Shown here one piece after another: positions 62,611-64,000 of a stretch of 64,000 bases of DNA. The notes below the pieces were generated by a model. The model made no database searches, was not told the DNA's origin, and saw only the letters and a list, made by a program, of their open reading frames with translations. The translations under genes were made by a program, and so were the position numbers. Location of the stretch: NCBI GenBank assembly GCA_036872755.1, contig JAVHNS010000023.1, forward strand, positions 1 through 64,000, given 5' to 3'. Source of the DNA: Orbilia blumenaviensis (taxonomy: Eukaryota > Ascomycota > Orbiliomycetes > Orbiliales > Orbiliaceae). Position 1 is the first letter of the stretch. Every line of letters begins with the position of its first letter.

Positions 62611-63150
62611 TATTACACCTGTCCCAGGTATTTCCCGAATAAGAAATTCCTAAAATAACCTAACATTCTTTAACTAATTATATTCTTAATCTAAAATATT
62701 CAAATTATCTTTTTAAAATAAGTTAAATTAAATATAAAAATATCAAATAATATAACTCCTAATAAAAGTATATTAAATTTAATAAATAAAAATAATAAAC
62801 AAAATGTGTTAAATATTAATAAATTAATTAATGAAATTTAAAAAAAAAAATTTAAAACTACTATTATTTACAGATTTTTATATATATAAATATTATTTAT
62901 ATGAATTATAGACTATTTATAAGATAAATATATAATATATTAAGGATATTATATATATTAAGAATATTTAATATATTAAAATATATTTAATATAATTAAT
63001 TATAATATTGTTTTTTTTAAGAAAAATTTTTAAAAGAAAAATTTTTATATGGGATTTTGTTGTATATAAAAGATATAATAAAATTAAATAAGAAATTTTT
63101 ATATAAGATTTATTCATAAAATTTTTTTAAATTTTTTATATAAATTTGTT
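62611..63150 (-). mobile_element. Chromovirus G2: 3' LTR and first internal bases
   Basis: LTR about 62611-63008, starting TATTACACCTGTCCCAGG; it is about 150 bp shorter than the G1 LTR because of an internal deletion. It is followed by the same purine/pyrimidine tract as in G1 12869-13000. By orientation the rest lies to the right, but the match fades after about 63150. Confidence 0.72.
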
Positions 63151-64000
63151 TTTAGTATTTGTAAAATCTTAATTTAATTATTATTCTTATAAACAATTAT
63201 AAATAAAACAAAAAATATTGATTGTATTAAACAATAAAAAACAAATTATAAATAATAATCAAAATTCAAAATTTAAAACTAAAAACTTAAATAATAATAT
63301 TAAAAATCCAAATTTTAATACTAAAAATAATGAAGTTTAACTATCTTTATCTCAAAAAAAAAATTAACAAATTAATATTTAAAATATTAAATTAAATGAG
63401 TAACTTTTGAATTTTTTAATTATTAATTTAAATATTATTTAAAAAACCTTATTAGATGTTAAACATTATATTTTTAGAAATTTTCAATTTATTATTAAAA
63501 GTAATGAATGGTTTGTTTAGGAAGTTTTTAATATTTATTTTCTTTTTTATTTTAGTTAATTAATATTTAAATATATATATAATTAATAATATTAAATAAT
63601 ATCTCAAAATTTTATATTAAATATTAAATGATAATTATTATTTTTAAAAATTGTGTATAAGGAATTCTGATTTTTAAATTATTAATTATATAATTAATTA
63701 GAAATTAGAATTTTAGACTTTAATAATCTTTTAATGGATATTAAACATTTAATATATTTAATTAATCTTTTTTTTTAAAGAAAAAATCTACTTTATTAAA
63801 ATTTTATTTTTTATAATAAAAAAAAAATATATAAAATTTTTTAAAAATATTAACTATTTTTTATTGAATTGTTATTAGAGATTTAGGATTTTTATATAAT
63901 AAAAATATTTAAAATTATAATAATTATAGAATTTTAAATTAATTATAATAATTAAGCATATAATATTTATAATCTGGTATTAATTATTTATTAATTGTTA
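63151..64000. other. AT-rich stretch, not matched to G1
   Basis: If G2 were intact, this should match G1 13000-13860, but I do not see it. Another insertion or a deletion is likely. A plus-strand stretch at about 63230-63320 reads Asn/Lys-rich with short repeats (KNLNNNIKNPNFNTKNNE). No gene is supported. Confidence 0.4.

Noticed and set aside
1..64000. Mitochondrial, apicomplexan or naturally AT-rich gene-bearing DNA
   Set aside because: No mitochondrial or other genes are present, and aligned copies differ almost only by C/T and G/A transitions, which points to RIP of once GC-richer repeats.

Overview
This window is a transposable-element graveyard from a very AT-rich nuclear genome, most likely a filamentous ascomycete with strong repeat-induced point mutation (RIP). 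The evidence is direct. Copies of the same element can be aligned by eye, and nearly all differences are C-to-T or G-to-A. Coding relics show the matching damage: Trp to stop, Gln to stop, Asp to Asn and Glu to Lys. I found no intact host gene, tRNA, rRNA or CRISPR array. I cannot name the species.

Four kinds of element account for most of the window. (1) A Ty3/gypsy chromovirus (called G here; LTR about 555 bp) occurs four times: G0 at 1-4748 (+), G1 at 12316-21499 (-), G3 at 54140-56275 (-, fragment) and G2 from 62611 to beyond the window (-). G1 is complete, with two LTRs, a TAATT target duplication, and relics of protease, RT, RNase H, integrase and chromodomain. It also carries two antisense ORFs between the chromodomain and the 3' LTR. 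(2) A Ty1/copia element (C; LTR about 243 bp) occurs five times: C0 4749-5989, C1 8845-25899 (-, complete, ATATA duplication), C2 about 27345-36085 (-), C3 44781-47427 (-) and C4 58109-62610 (+). (3) Eleven copies (H1-H11) of a non-autonomous Helentron-like (Helitron2) family start GCCCGACTGC and end in a 12-bp palindrome followed by CCTCCTAG. Every visible boundary lies between two Ts. A twelfth, diverged relative lies near 58.5 kb. (4) There are unclassified elements: R3 (5990, and an inverted pair at 26429-27340), T1 with 18-bp inverted ends (37660-38594), and T2 with ACTCTTGA ends (32306-35214).

The elements are nested: C1 contains H2, which contains G1; C2 contains H3, H5 and T2, and T2 contains H4; H6 contains T1; C4 contains the diverged element, H10, H11 and G2; G0 has H1 in its LTR and lies in C0; G3 contains H9; C3 is broken by H8. 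The rest (6.45-8.84, 25.9-26.4, 36.1-36.7, 39.5-40.3, 41.2-44.4, 48.1-54.1, 56.3-58.1 and 63.2-64.0 kb) is almost pure A+T in which I recognise no gene. It is probably the same kind of material, decayed past recognition.

The most interesting points are the antisense ORFs conserved in three chromovirus copies, the switch of deamination strand inside G1, the Helentron family with its exact empty sites, and the R3 inverted repeat around an unmutated loop that can form a G-quadruplex.
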